Shown here: positions 36,256 through 45,654 of the stretch, one piece after another
Numbering within the stretch: the stretch's first letter is position 1
How the letters are laid out: every line of letters begins with the position of its first letter
DNA from: Bryum argenteum
Lineage: Eukaryota > Streptophyta > Bryopsida > Bryales > Bryaceae
Reading direction: 5' to 3'
Length of the DNA stretch: 64,000 nt
Assembly: GCA_037043015.1 (NCBI GenBank)
Contig: CM073324.1
Coordinates: 10,189,013 to 10,253,012, forward strand
The notes under the pieces: model-generated
The model's database searches: none
What the model was told of the DNA's origin: nothing
What the model saw: the letters and a program-made list of their open reading frames with translations, nothing else
Made by a program: the position numbers and the translations under genes

Positions 36256-36895
36256 TTTTTCTATGTTGTTTTGTGAAGCGAGGAGTTTTTTTCTCTTCCG
36301 TTCCAAGTTATCCTCACAGAAATGGTTGGGCAGATTGGAGGAGAGATTCACGTTGGAGAAGGAACCCGAGTCGGAGGGGAGATGACGATGTTGGAGCGCG
36401 GAAGGGAGGGTGCAGACGTCGACGTGGTGAGCATTCAGACAGAGGATTCGTTTTGGGAGCATCTAAGAACTTGTGGGAAAAGTTTTCCCATTTCGATAGA
36501 GGTAGGAAGGGAGAGTTTCGTCGCCGAATTGGAGACTGAGACAGACACACAAGAAGAGGTAAGATCGACCTGTTCAAACTCTAAACCATTCTGATGAGCC
36601 TAAACCCTCATTAACTGCTCTTCGTGATAATGCTCGTCGTGGTCCTGTTCAATCCGAAGGCTCCCTCGTGTATGAGAATGTTCTCAGTTCTAGGTCCGAA
36701 GGCTCCCTCCCACCACCTCAAATATCTTCAATCTAGCCTGCTCTTCCTAGATTCGTAAGCGTAGTGTGATGAATCGCAGAACGAGTCATATGCACGCCCG
36801 GCGTACGATCGCTCTGATGGTGGCTCGTATCCCATCGCTCGTATCCCATCGCTCGTATCCCATAGCCGGAGTCTCGCGTTGTCTGGCCTGTTCCG

Positions 36896-37300
36896 TGAGC
36901 AGGTCTTACCTTGCGAGCAGCTTCGGCGGCGCGTTCAGTGCAGGTGGGCTCGGGCTCTGGTGCGCCCCAGACGTGGCATCGTAAGCTCGCGCTTTCGTCA
37001 TCAGATGGCTCCCTCGTGTACGAGGAAGTGTAGGGATTCAGTGGCCAGGGCCGGATCGTGTTGATCCAGCCGTTCCGGATCCTCATGCTCGTGATGCTCG
37101 TGAGCAGGTCTTACCTTGCGAGCAGCTTCGGCGGCGCGTTCAGTGCAGGTGAGCCCGGGCTCTGGTGCGCCCCAGACGGTGGCATCGTAAGCTCGCGCTT
37201 CTGTGTCCGAAGGCTCCCTCGTGTACGAGGAAGTGTAGGGATTCAGTGGCCAGGGCCGGATCGTGTTGATCCAGCCGTTCCGGATCCTCATTCTCGTGAT
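36896..37300. repeat. direct duplication of ~200 bp in gene A intron
   Basis: The phrase GAGCAGGTCTTACCTTGCGA through CAGCCGTTCCGGATCCTCAT occurs at about 36897-37085 and 37102-37292. Each copy includes one CCTCGTGTACGAGG palindrome. Short ATGCTCGTG repeats follow (37290-37395). Confidence 0.85.
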
Positions 37301-38392
37301 GCTCATGCTCGTGATACTCGTGATGCTGTCATCCTCAGCCGTTCCGGATCCTCATGCTCGTGATGCTCATGCTCGTGATGCTGTCATCCTCATGTTCGAG
37401 TAGGTTTGTGAGCGGTGTGTGAGGTTTGTGAGTGCGGTGTGTGAGTGCGGGGGTGCCCTCGTGTACGAGGATGGCACCGGGATTCATTGTCCAGGGCCGG
37501 ATCCTCATGCTCGTGACGTTCGGGAGTCATGGCGGCCTCTGGCTCTGTTGGGTCTGGTGATGGCCGCGTTCTGGTTGGTGGTTCAAAAAATTGTGATTTT
37601 GGTGGTTCAAAATAAAAACCCAGAATTCATGAACTTGTACCTGTACCCTCGTACACGAGGGAGTGTTCAATGCTGGACACCGTCTGGACATATGTGGTAG
37701 TTTTGTCTGATCCATTCATGCTGACGGTATGAGGATTTCAAGCGAATCGGGTACTGGTATTCGTGATGCTGTTCATCTCTTTGATCTTGTTACGCAGACA
37801 TTAGAGTGGTCAAACCAAGGATTGGTCAAGTACACTTGAGAGCTGAAGTAGGGTGGTTCAACCAGTGTGACCTCGTATACGAGGTTGTAGTAATGGGAGT
37901 CATATTTGCTACTATGTTGTCTTCATAATGCTCTCAAAATCTATAATCTTCTAAGTTTAGATAATTCTTTTAATTCATTATGATTAAATTGACCATTCTT
38001 GCAAATTATTGTAGTTTTTTGTGAATTCAAGTTGTTTCCTCGTTTACGAGGTAAGGTACGCATTAAAATGTTTCTCTATTGAACCGATTTTTTGATTATA
38101 ATACGTTTATGAAGAAGGATAGCAAATACAGTTTTGATGGGTGCCTCGTGTACGAGGTTGGGTAAAGAATTCGGTTCTTGATCGTATTTTTGTCTATTCT
38201 TTTTATTACACTTTGGGCATGGGCATTGGGCTTAAGCACTCTCCACTTGTGGTAGGTATCCTCGTATACGAGGGTGAGATCGAATCTTAACCAGTTAGAT
38301 CAAAAGTTTGTGAATGTTGATAATCATTTTAAATATATGGGCTTTGGAATTGGGCATCACTTCATTTGTGGTAGGTATCCTCGTATACGAGA
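37012..38392. promoter_or_regulatory. cluster of nine CCTCGT-NN-ACGAGG palindromes
   Basis: Exact half-sites lie at 37012-37025, 37217-37230, 37457-37470, 37647-37660, 37871-37884, 38038-38051, 38144-38157 and 38260-38273; one with a single mismatch is at 38379-38392. A weaker copy is at 36664-36677. The two central bases vary (GT, AC, AT, TT) while the 6-bp arms stay fixed, as expected for a dimer-binding site. The cluster fills the intron before the last exon of inner gene A. Further sites lie at 31597 and 43631. Confidence 0.85.
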
Positions 38393-38557
38393 GTAGGTGT
38401 ATACAAGAGAAAATTTCAGCCAACTTTGATCATTATAATCTCACAACTGAAGAATAATCAACGGTTCATATTTGAGATGTGATTAGAATGTCTAATTCAA
38501 TTTGCCAATGTGCACTCGTGATTGTGACTAAACCGCTATATTTGTTTTTGTGTGCAG

Positions 38558-38883
38558 GAGTTCTCTGGGATAGCATGGAGCATGTCATTGAGTCGACAAT
38601 CGATAGTAGTGATTTTGATGGAATGAGTCACGGTGTTCAAAATTGGATTGGAGACCGTACCGTTGTCTTAGGTTTACCTGCCACGATCGTTCCCATGGCT
38701 GAGCCCTCTAATGGGGATTCTTTTCCCCGTTCCAATGTTGTATCATCCAATATTGTTGACAAGGAGGCTCATGCTCTATACATGAGAGAATGGCGACGTC
38801 ATACACGTGAGAAGAGACTAGAAGCTCGAGATGCGGCCCGTTTAGCCCCTAGACGGTCTCCTAGGCTAGCAACTTTTACTTAA
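38558..38883 (+). CDS. inner gene A, last exon (basic tail RRSPRLA)
   Basis: Begins after the acceptor TGTGCAG and ends in TAA. It encodes an acidic-to-neutral stretch and then MREWRRHTREKRLEARDAAR and the terminal RRSPRLATFT. The outer counterpart ends ISPRRSPRLAAKLKSK. The shared SPRRSPRLA-like end is the most conserved part of gene A. To keep the reading frame with the previous exon, one base must be gained or lost, so either the exon border is off by one or there is an indel. Confidence 0.5.
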
Positions 38884-39058
38884 CTTGATTCATGATTTGA
38901 CTCTCCACATTGTATTGTCTTTGACAATACAATGATTTATATTTTGTATTATCCATGGATGATAGTTTATTAATCATCATATTTTTACTGATATATATCT
39001 ATTGACATTTGTTGTTTGCATAAGTTTAATTTAGTGTTTTACCCTTTCAATTATCCAG

Positions 39059-42000
39059 CTAAGAGATGGCGATGACGATAATGAGAATGGCGAGCATACT
39101 CCCTTGAGTATTCCGGAGACCCAACCCATGGAAGAGGATCGCAGTCTGCCGAACGTCCCGACACCATCCACTGGACAAGACATCCCCCCGCGCCATCACG
39201 TAGGTGACATTGAGAATGGGGACGGGCCCGCGCTTACTCCGGATGAAGGGGCCCAAGCAGTGCTTCCTAGTGAGCATCTTGCTATTGTGCACGCAACGCA
39301 CGCCCTTGGGCTTGCTTCACCGGAGAGAGAGCAACAAATGGAGGGCCCGTCATCTCTTTCCGAGGATTCCGATGATGATGAGACCGCTAAACATCCTTCA
39401 CATCTCAAGGATAAGGATATGAAGTTTAGCGAGCACGAGATTCGAGTTTGCACCACGACGGACTCCGTTAAGGCCATCAAAGGGATTCTCAACAAACCGG
39501 AAGATAAGTCCCGGTTTCGAATTCCTTTATGTCGCCTTCAATCTTACCCGAAGGTTAGACCTGTTCTTGAAGCCGACGTGCAGAGGCTTCAAAACGAGTT
39601 TGCCCGAGGTTATAGGGAGGGTGATCGCGTCATGTACGTCTCGTTATATGACGAGGATAGTCGGGATCTTCTTGTTTCCCCGGAGATTGTCAGCACTTGG
39701 GATGAACATTGGGTGAATGAAAATAGACGATTCGAGGACGACCTGTCTCGTGACGTCCACCTCCATCAATTTCAAGGCAAAATGTTTTTTGTCTATCAAG
39801 GGAATCATCGTTTGGCTGCATGGATGCGAGAAATTGCAGAGTTTCACCAAGAAGATCCTTTTTGGCACATTCGGGTTGACTGCATCGTGCTTGATGCACG
39901 GGGAAGGAATGGCGTTCTCGTCAATGCCATGGCTGACGTCAATTGGTAAGTTGGTTGTCTTCCATGAAGTTCGATTTACATTTTTTTTCATTAACCTTAA
40001 CTTCTTACATCCTCATGCATATGGTTTGAATTGTAGGTCGACCGAGAACGACTTCGTGAAGAGTAGTCTTCCAGCGAAGTTACAACGAATTCGGACGTTC
40101 GGATCCATGAAACTTGAGGCTTTCAGGGACTTGATTTCGGAAGAGGCATATGTTTTTTGCCAAAAAGAGAAATCAAGGCGTACCACTTGGTATTCTCTCG
40201 GCGATTGACGTTACGTATTCGTAGCATTCTTGTTCAAGGTAATAATTTTAAGTATTGATCTTCCAAATACTGCTTATGACTATTGTCAAATGTTATGTAA
40301 TTTGTACTGTGTGATTTTCGTAATTCACAGAGAGAGGTTTCTCGGGCTCAAGACCTTGTTGCAAAGATTTACAAGGAGACCATTTGCTAAAGAGAAGCAA
40401 ACCGGACACGGGTGTGGTTGGCTATGCATCATGCGCAATGAAGACCATCAAGATCTTAAAGGGTCGAAATTTTGAGAAATTTATCGCAGATGGCTAATCC
40501 ACAAAATGGCCCCAAGTTCTTCGACGAGGTACGTATAATATATTATTGCTTTCTATTTGATTACCCGTAATATGATAATTGACGTGAGTTATGTCTTAAT
40601 CAGATTACTACACATTACTCGACTTTTCCAGTACCCGAGTTGTCAATTGAGCGACTTCAAAAGATTGCTACATCTCATGTTGAGCCGGAATTCAAGGCAA
40701 AGTGGTCATCTTGGTGGAATAGCACGGATAATGAAAGACGACTTGTGTGTTTTCCCTTGGATCGTCCAATGAAAGAGAAAACCTTTGACGCCTGGATTCA
40801 GAAGGCTTCTTTTTGGGTACAAGTATGCATGCTCTCTGATCAAACTTATATTTTGGGTTGTTCGAATCTCTGAAACTATACCATGCTTTAATTCTCATTT
40901 ACGTGATTCACAATCGTTTTTGCAGTTGGAGTTCGAGCTCGTACAAGAGTTCAATAAGATCCTCGAAAATCACGCTATGCCTATTGTGTGGAAAGAGGAC
41001 GTTCTCCCTCCATCCGCTTACGTAGAGCATTGGAGGGTGCGCCTTTGGGATCACGCGTACCTTGCATATCTCGCACCAACAGCAGGCCCAAAGTTTGTCA
41101 AAGGAACCGATTTGAAGAAGTTCGAGAATGGCACGTTGATCATCAAACTCTTGGTCTATAGGTATTTTATGCTCCCCGCTTACTTATTTATTTGCTTTCT
41201 ACTTGGTAATAATTGGTTTTCTTAACCATTTTGTTTTTCAGGTACTTTACCCGCGAGTTGATGACCAAAGGTGCTCTTCGTTTGTCTTCTCTTCCCGAGT
41301 TTCTGAAGGATGCTCGTGATAAAGACTCCAAGCATAACGCATTCACTCCTCGCCAGTACGAGAGGTTCTCAACAGTAGCCCTCAAGACTGGAGCTTGGTT
41401 TTTGGACTGCTCAGCCCCGTTCGTTCCTACGGAGGAGCAAGATCTTGCAGTGTCAATGGGCGTCGTCTCTGCACCTCAAGCTCGTATCGACATTGAAGAC
41501 GACAATGATGCAGGAGACTTTAGTCGACGATATGCCTAACCGAGCTCCTAAAGTTGGGAAGAAACGTGCTCAAGTGCCAGCAAGATCACGACCTGCAACC
41601 ATGAACGCATCAATGTCTCTAGGTGGTCCTTCGTCACAAGCTGAATCTGGTCCTTCCCTTACCCAGGCAAGTGAACGTCTTGGTGACGTTGATGGCTTGC
41701 CATCCCACGCCACAAAATTCAATCGGCTTGTTCGCGGTCGCGATGTGGTGCGTCCTGACTTACCTGAGAAAGTATCTGCTAACGTATCACCCTTGCCCAT
41801 ATTCCTCGAGCACGGAGACATGGGTGAGGTTTTGAACTTGAGCGACACTAATTCCCGCATGGAACCTCAGGCTGTACGCATTATGCAGCATATTCGTAAG
41901 GTAAACCCATATTCTCATAATTTCATATTGTTTTCAATGTCCCTCTTTAATCGTGGTGATTTTATGACACTAATAATTGTTATACTTTATTGTCCAGGTT

Positions 42001-43305
42001 GGGAAAGGTCGTGATAAGCCCATTCAAAACATGACTATGAAGCCCAAACATCCCGGCATTGACCTAATCATCGCTGATGCACCTGAAAACCTTACGGTGC
42101 CTCTCATCGAACCACACGTTGTACCCATGTGGAACATGCGAGATGACGATTATTTCGATAACGTGTTCGCATTTGCTGATGCGAATCTAACGGATGATGG
42201 GGTTATACTTCTCATGCACCCAAGGGATAGGGTCATTGAACGAGTTTGGACGAGTGCGCGTATAGTTACCGATTCAAGATTGTTCGTGATCGGTGGGGTT
42301 ATAACCCACTTCGTTTGACGTCCGCTATTGTACTCGGGCGAACGGTAAATCTCTGACGTTTATATTTCTATATTGTTTTCTCCGTTCAATTTGATAGATT
42401 GTAATGTGGTTTTCTAATCGCCCGATTGGATTGTGTAGACTCAGAACTTCCACATCAAGGTCTTTGCAAGAAAGGATGCAAAGTTTGAAATAAAGAGATC
42501 GAATGGTCTATGGGGGCAGCTCGACATTCTCCCGGACGACAATGACAACTTAACCAACTTCACCCACGCCAAAGACCAGATGTTACGCCCCGATGGGAAA
42601 CCGTGGTGGGGCGCTCGGGAGAAGCATCCAGATTTCATCCAGTGTTTTATCGAGTGCTTGACCGACGAGAACGACATCGTGTTTGATTGGAGTGTTTCTA
42701 CAGGTATGTGGTTTATGTCAAGATTGAGGATAAATGTGATCAAGTGATTTATACTAACACTTCCTCGAATTGTTTTTGTACAGGAGCTTCTGTTATCGCA
42801 TGCAAACGAACGAATCATTTTCTCATCGGCTTGGAGCGAGATGAGGAAATCTTCGAGACAGTCTTGAAACCGATGTTAGAGCAATCGCAAAGTCGGCTTG
42901 ATGCAAGCTCATCCAGAGATCTTACAGAGGATGTGGAGCCTAGGAGGAAGAAACCTCGCAAGTACATGGGTGCGTTATATCTGCTCTTTGTATTTTAACT
43001 TTTTATGACGCTTTTGTCAACGGGAATTTCTAAACTTCACTTTGGAATCTAGTCACGCAGGATTGACTCGAAGATTATCACTCCATTCGGATCTCATTCG
43101 GAGTCCTCCATCGCCATTTGCGCTTCCCTCGTATGCTGAGCGACTTGCCGAGCAGTGGGTGGCAGCTCCATCTCCTATTCGTGCTCAAGCCCAGCGACCA
43201 AAGTTTCCTCAGAGTGTATTGCGCTTCATAGATTTTGAAGCTGACCAATGTGATGAAGAATTTGACTCGCCCCACGATAGCGACCATTCTCTTGATTACT
43301 ATTGA
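39059..43305 (+). pseudogene. inner gene B: ParB-like domain fused to DNA methyltransferase-like domain, ten exons
   Basis: Exons: 39059-39945, 40037-40238, 40330-40528, 40604-40822, 40926-41161, 41242-41900, 41998-42344, 42439-42703, 42784-42969, 43053-43305 (about 1,150 codons). Exon 1 has an acidic leader and then a ParB/sulfiredoxin-like domain: FRIPLCRLQSYPKVRP, GYREGDRVMYVS, YQGNHRLAAW (GNHR at 39800-39811) and IRVDCIVLDARG. Exons 4-6 form a middle domain I do not recognise. Exons 7-9 are methyltransferase-like in circular order: DAPEN at 42076-42090 (motif IV place), ADANLTDDGVILLMHP, and then VFDWSVSTGASVIAC / LIGLERDEEIFE, the FxGxG SAM-binding place. Exon 10 has LPSYAERLAEQW and DFEADQCDEEF. 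Defects: TGA at 40206, several frame changes in exon 3, one near 41525 and one near 42255. Confidence 0.75.
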
Positions 43306-43379
43306 ACTTAGCCTCCCTATAGCTTTTGGCAACAATATTCGATATTTTTGAATTCGTATGTTTTCAACTCATTTATGAG

Positions 43380-43625
43380 TTACTATTACTTATTTATACA
43401 TCTTGGCGTATTGGTTATATATTAAACCGTTTTAATTCTAATTACCATGTCTAAACCGCTCTAATATTTTTTTGATCACGCCAATTCAAATATGTTGTTT
43501 GAGTGAGAATCGGTGTATATAAAACTCAGATTGTATTAAGAATGTTTATGAGGTAATTGGAATTTTGAAACCATAATATGTAAATCGAACAATTTTTTTC
43601 TTAAAAAAAAAAATCTATTTTTAGG
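43380..43625. other. AT-rich subterminal DNA of inner MULE, nothing recognised
   Basis: No gene; ends in an A-rich tract before the palindrome at 43631. Confidence 0.5.
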
Positions 43626-43630
43626 GGTTC

Positions 43631-43644
43631 CCTCGTGTACGAGG
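43631..43644. promoter_or_regulatory. palindromic site CCTCGTGTACGAGG, right outlier
   Basis: Lies 325 bp from the right end of the inner element. The surrounding ~45 bp (A-tract, ATCTATTTTTAGGGGTTC, then GAAGCCCCCTAC) mirrors the context of the left outlier at 31597, in inverted orientation. Confidence 0.75.
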
Positions 43645-43779
43645 AAGCCCCCTACTTCTGACAATTATGTCACCTTCTCTCGCCCTTCACGACTTTTGCT
43701 TGAGCGAGAGAAACCCTAAACCACCTAAACCCCTAAAGTGATGACGTCTGTGATGACGTCAGCCCTAACCTATTGTATA

Positions 43780-43969
43780 GTGTACCCAAAAACCTAAACA
43801 AATGTGATTTAAGTCCACGGGTTTGGGAGCATTTACTTCTAAACCCTATACCAATATTTCAGTTTTATTTACCCTAAACCGTGGTAATAGGATACTTAAT
43901 ATTCGTAAACTCAGGGGGATTTTTTGGAAATTTTCTCACCGCTCACCGCTCACGCCTGTGCATTCCCCG
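43780..43969 (-). repeat. right terminal inverted-repeat region of inner MULE
   Basis: CTCACCGCTCACCGCTCACG iterons at 43935-43956 and CCGTGGTAATAGGATA further in. Inverted relative to the left end. Confidence 0.7.
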
Positions 43970-43978
43970 CGGGTGCAT
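43970..43978. repeat. target site duplication of the inner MULE, right
   Basis: CGGGTGCAT, identical to 29623-29631. Confidence 0.85.
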
Positions 43979-44790
43979 CTCATGTTTTTTTTTGGTTCAT
44001 GTGGTCCTCGTTTTGTTCGTGGTGATTGCAATGCAATGGAGCTCTCTACGCCCAGCAGCATGAGGGGTTGACATCCGGGATAGAGCCCTCGAGGGAGTGC
44101 CTTGCTCGTCGGGTTTGATGCTCTCTTGGCTAACCTGCGGTACTGCGGGATTGACCCCAGTAGCGTGAGGGTGCTGGCATCCAGGACAGAGCCCACGAAG
44201 GAGTGCCTTGCTATTCGGGATTGAAGCTCTCTTGGCTAACCTGCGGTACCGCGGGATTGACCCCTGGGTGCATCTCATGTTTTTTTTCTTATAAGTTTGA
44301 TTGCTGGGTTCGTTTGTGGTGATTGGGATGCGAGTAGCTGTGTACCTCCAGCAGCGTGAGGGTGTCGGCATCCGGGACAGAGCCCTCGAGGGAGAGCCTT
44401 GCTCGTCGGGTTTGCTGCTCTCTTGGCTAACCTGCGGTACCGCAGGATTGACCCCAGTAGCGTGAGGGTGCCGGCATCCAGGACAGGGCCCACGAAGGAG
44501 TGCCTTGCTATTCGGGATTGAAGCTCTCTTGGCTAACCTGCGGTACCGCGGGATTGACCTCTCTCAGCATCTTATGCCTTTCTTTTGTTCATGTGGTCCT
44601 GGTTTCGTTCGTGGTAATTGGAATGCGAGGGAGCTGTGTATTCGCAAGAGGGTGAGGGTGTCGGCATCCGGGACGGAGCCCTCGAGGGAGTGCCTTGCTC
44701 GTCGGGTTTGATGCTGTCTTGGCTAACGTGCGGTACCGCGGGATTGACCCCTGCGTGGATCTCATCTGTTTTTTTTATGAGTTTGATTCA
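43979..44790. repeat. palindrome array of the outer element, right part
   Basis: Five units with spacings alternating near 190 and 106 bp. Each has CTCTTGGCTAACCTGCGG and a palindrome: 44137-44146 (one mismatch), 44243-44252, 44434-44443 (extended to the perfect 16-mer CCTGCGGTACCGCAGG at 44431-44446), 44540-44549 and 44730-44739. Units also contain GAGCCCTCGAGGGAG, a second palindrome. Confidence 0.9.
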
Positions 44791-45208
44791 TGTTTTTTTT
44801 TTTGAGTTTGAAGGTCTAGAACAGAGACATTGCGGAAATGCTTCAAGGAGCATAGGATTTGTGGAGCTTTGTTTTTTTAACTGCTTGATTTGAAACCCCT
44901 CAATGTAGCAGTACTGATGCACATTCTTTTGGTTAATGATCTCCTTCTTATGTTCTATATTTCGTTCCCGTATCCTTATGTGAGAGCTAAGTACAAATCC
45001 GAGTCGTGGTTTTCTGCAAGCTAGAGCTTCTATTACTATTGCAACGGTTTTATATCTTTAAGGCATGTGAAATATCGATTTGATAGGCGTGTATCTTGTT
45101 TATTAATTGCCTACTGTGTTATGATGTATAGTAATATCTCACTACTTATGTTAACTGTATTCTAATTTCTGTACATACTAACCTTGAATGTTTTACGTGG
45201 ATGTGCAG

Positions 45209-45523
45209 GTCCCCTTGAAAGTTAATGTTGTCCCTGAGAAGGAATCTGATGCCAACAGCGACTTATCGGCTATGAAAGCTCATGTTATGGCTGTAGTACA
45301 GTCTCGCCGTTTAGTAGTAGCCTTGACCTCCATTCCCGAAACTCCGCCTCCTGCCTCTCCTGTCCGTTACACTTCAAGTGTATACGTTGATCGGGTCGTA
45401 CGAGCGGTTAACATGCGAATTAAAAGGAATGAGGCCAAAGCTATACGTATTCAAGCGATAGCATTAGCTAGAATTTCACCACGTCGCTCACCACGACTTG
45501 CAGCAAAGTTAAAATCTAAATAG
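45209..45523 (+). CDS. outer gene A, last exon (basic tail RRSPRLA)
   Basis: Starts after the acceptor GTGCAG in phase 0, matching the phase of the exon at 28981-29202, and ends in TAG. It encodes VRYTSSVYVDRVVRAVNMRI, a Lys/Arg/Ala-rich helix-like part and the terminal ISPRRSPRLAAKLKSK. Homologous to the inner exon at 38558-38883. Confidence 0.55.
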   Translation, partial: VPLKVNVVPEKESDANSDLSAMKAHVMAVVQSRRLVVALTSIPETPPPASPVRYTSSVYVDRVVRAVNMRIKRNEAKAIRIQAIALARISPRRSPRLAAKLKSK

Positions 45524-45654
45524 TTTTTGATAACATTACTTCAGACATATATGGTTTCTCTTCTGAATGCTTATATATTTGAATATATATTCATTAATTT
45601 GGTTTATTCTTATTATTGTGGTGCGGTGTTTTATTTTTTTACTTGACTTATCAG

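Larger units (their letters stand above)
34658..36558 (+). pseudogene. inner gene A, 5' exons
   Basis: Product unknown. Exon one is open from 34658 to 35047 (first ATG 34748). It has a basic start (QKRKKKRGG), the phrase PTPFQLRCIRRATNLESVSE shared with outer gene A, and an acidic end before the donor GTAATT. A second exon fits 36334-36558 (75 codons, acceptor GGGCAG, donor GTAAGA), matching the 74-codon third exon of the outer gene in place and phase. The counterpart of outer exon two was not found. The last exon is 38558-38883. A chromatin or DNA-binding role is only inferred from charge pattern and tail. Confidence 0.45.
29632..43969. mobile_element. inner Mutator-like element carrying a ParB-methyltransferase gene, 14.3 kb
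   Basis: Flanked by the 9-bp duplication CGGGTGCAT. The termini carry iterated GAGCGGT heptamers (left 29644-29665; right, as reverse complement, 43935-43956), then a CCTATTACCGTGG-type phrase. Contents: MULE transposase on minus (33867-30065), divergent promoter with a tandem duplication (33955-34425), gene A on plus (about 34658-38883), gene B on plus (39059-43305), and CCTCGT-NN-ACGAGG palindromes. Joining the flanks restores an uninterrupted repeat unit of the outer element's array, so the boundaries are secure. Confidence 0.85.

Noticed and set aside
35791-36276. long open frames through the minisatellite region
   Set aside because: Open on several frames and both strands because the 21-24-bp units are multiples of three or lack stops; not coding.
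43979-44790. CRISPR-like array of regularly spaced repeats
   Set aside because: Eukaryotic context, no cas genes, long near-identical units with no unique spacers. It is a tandem array with palindromes.
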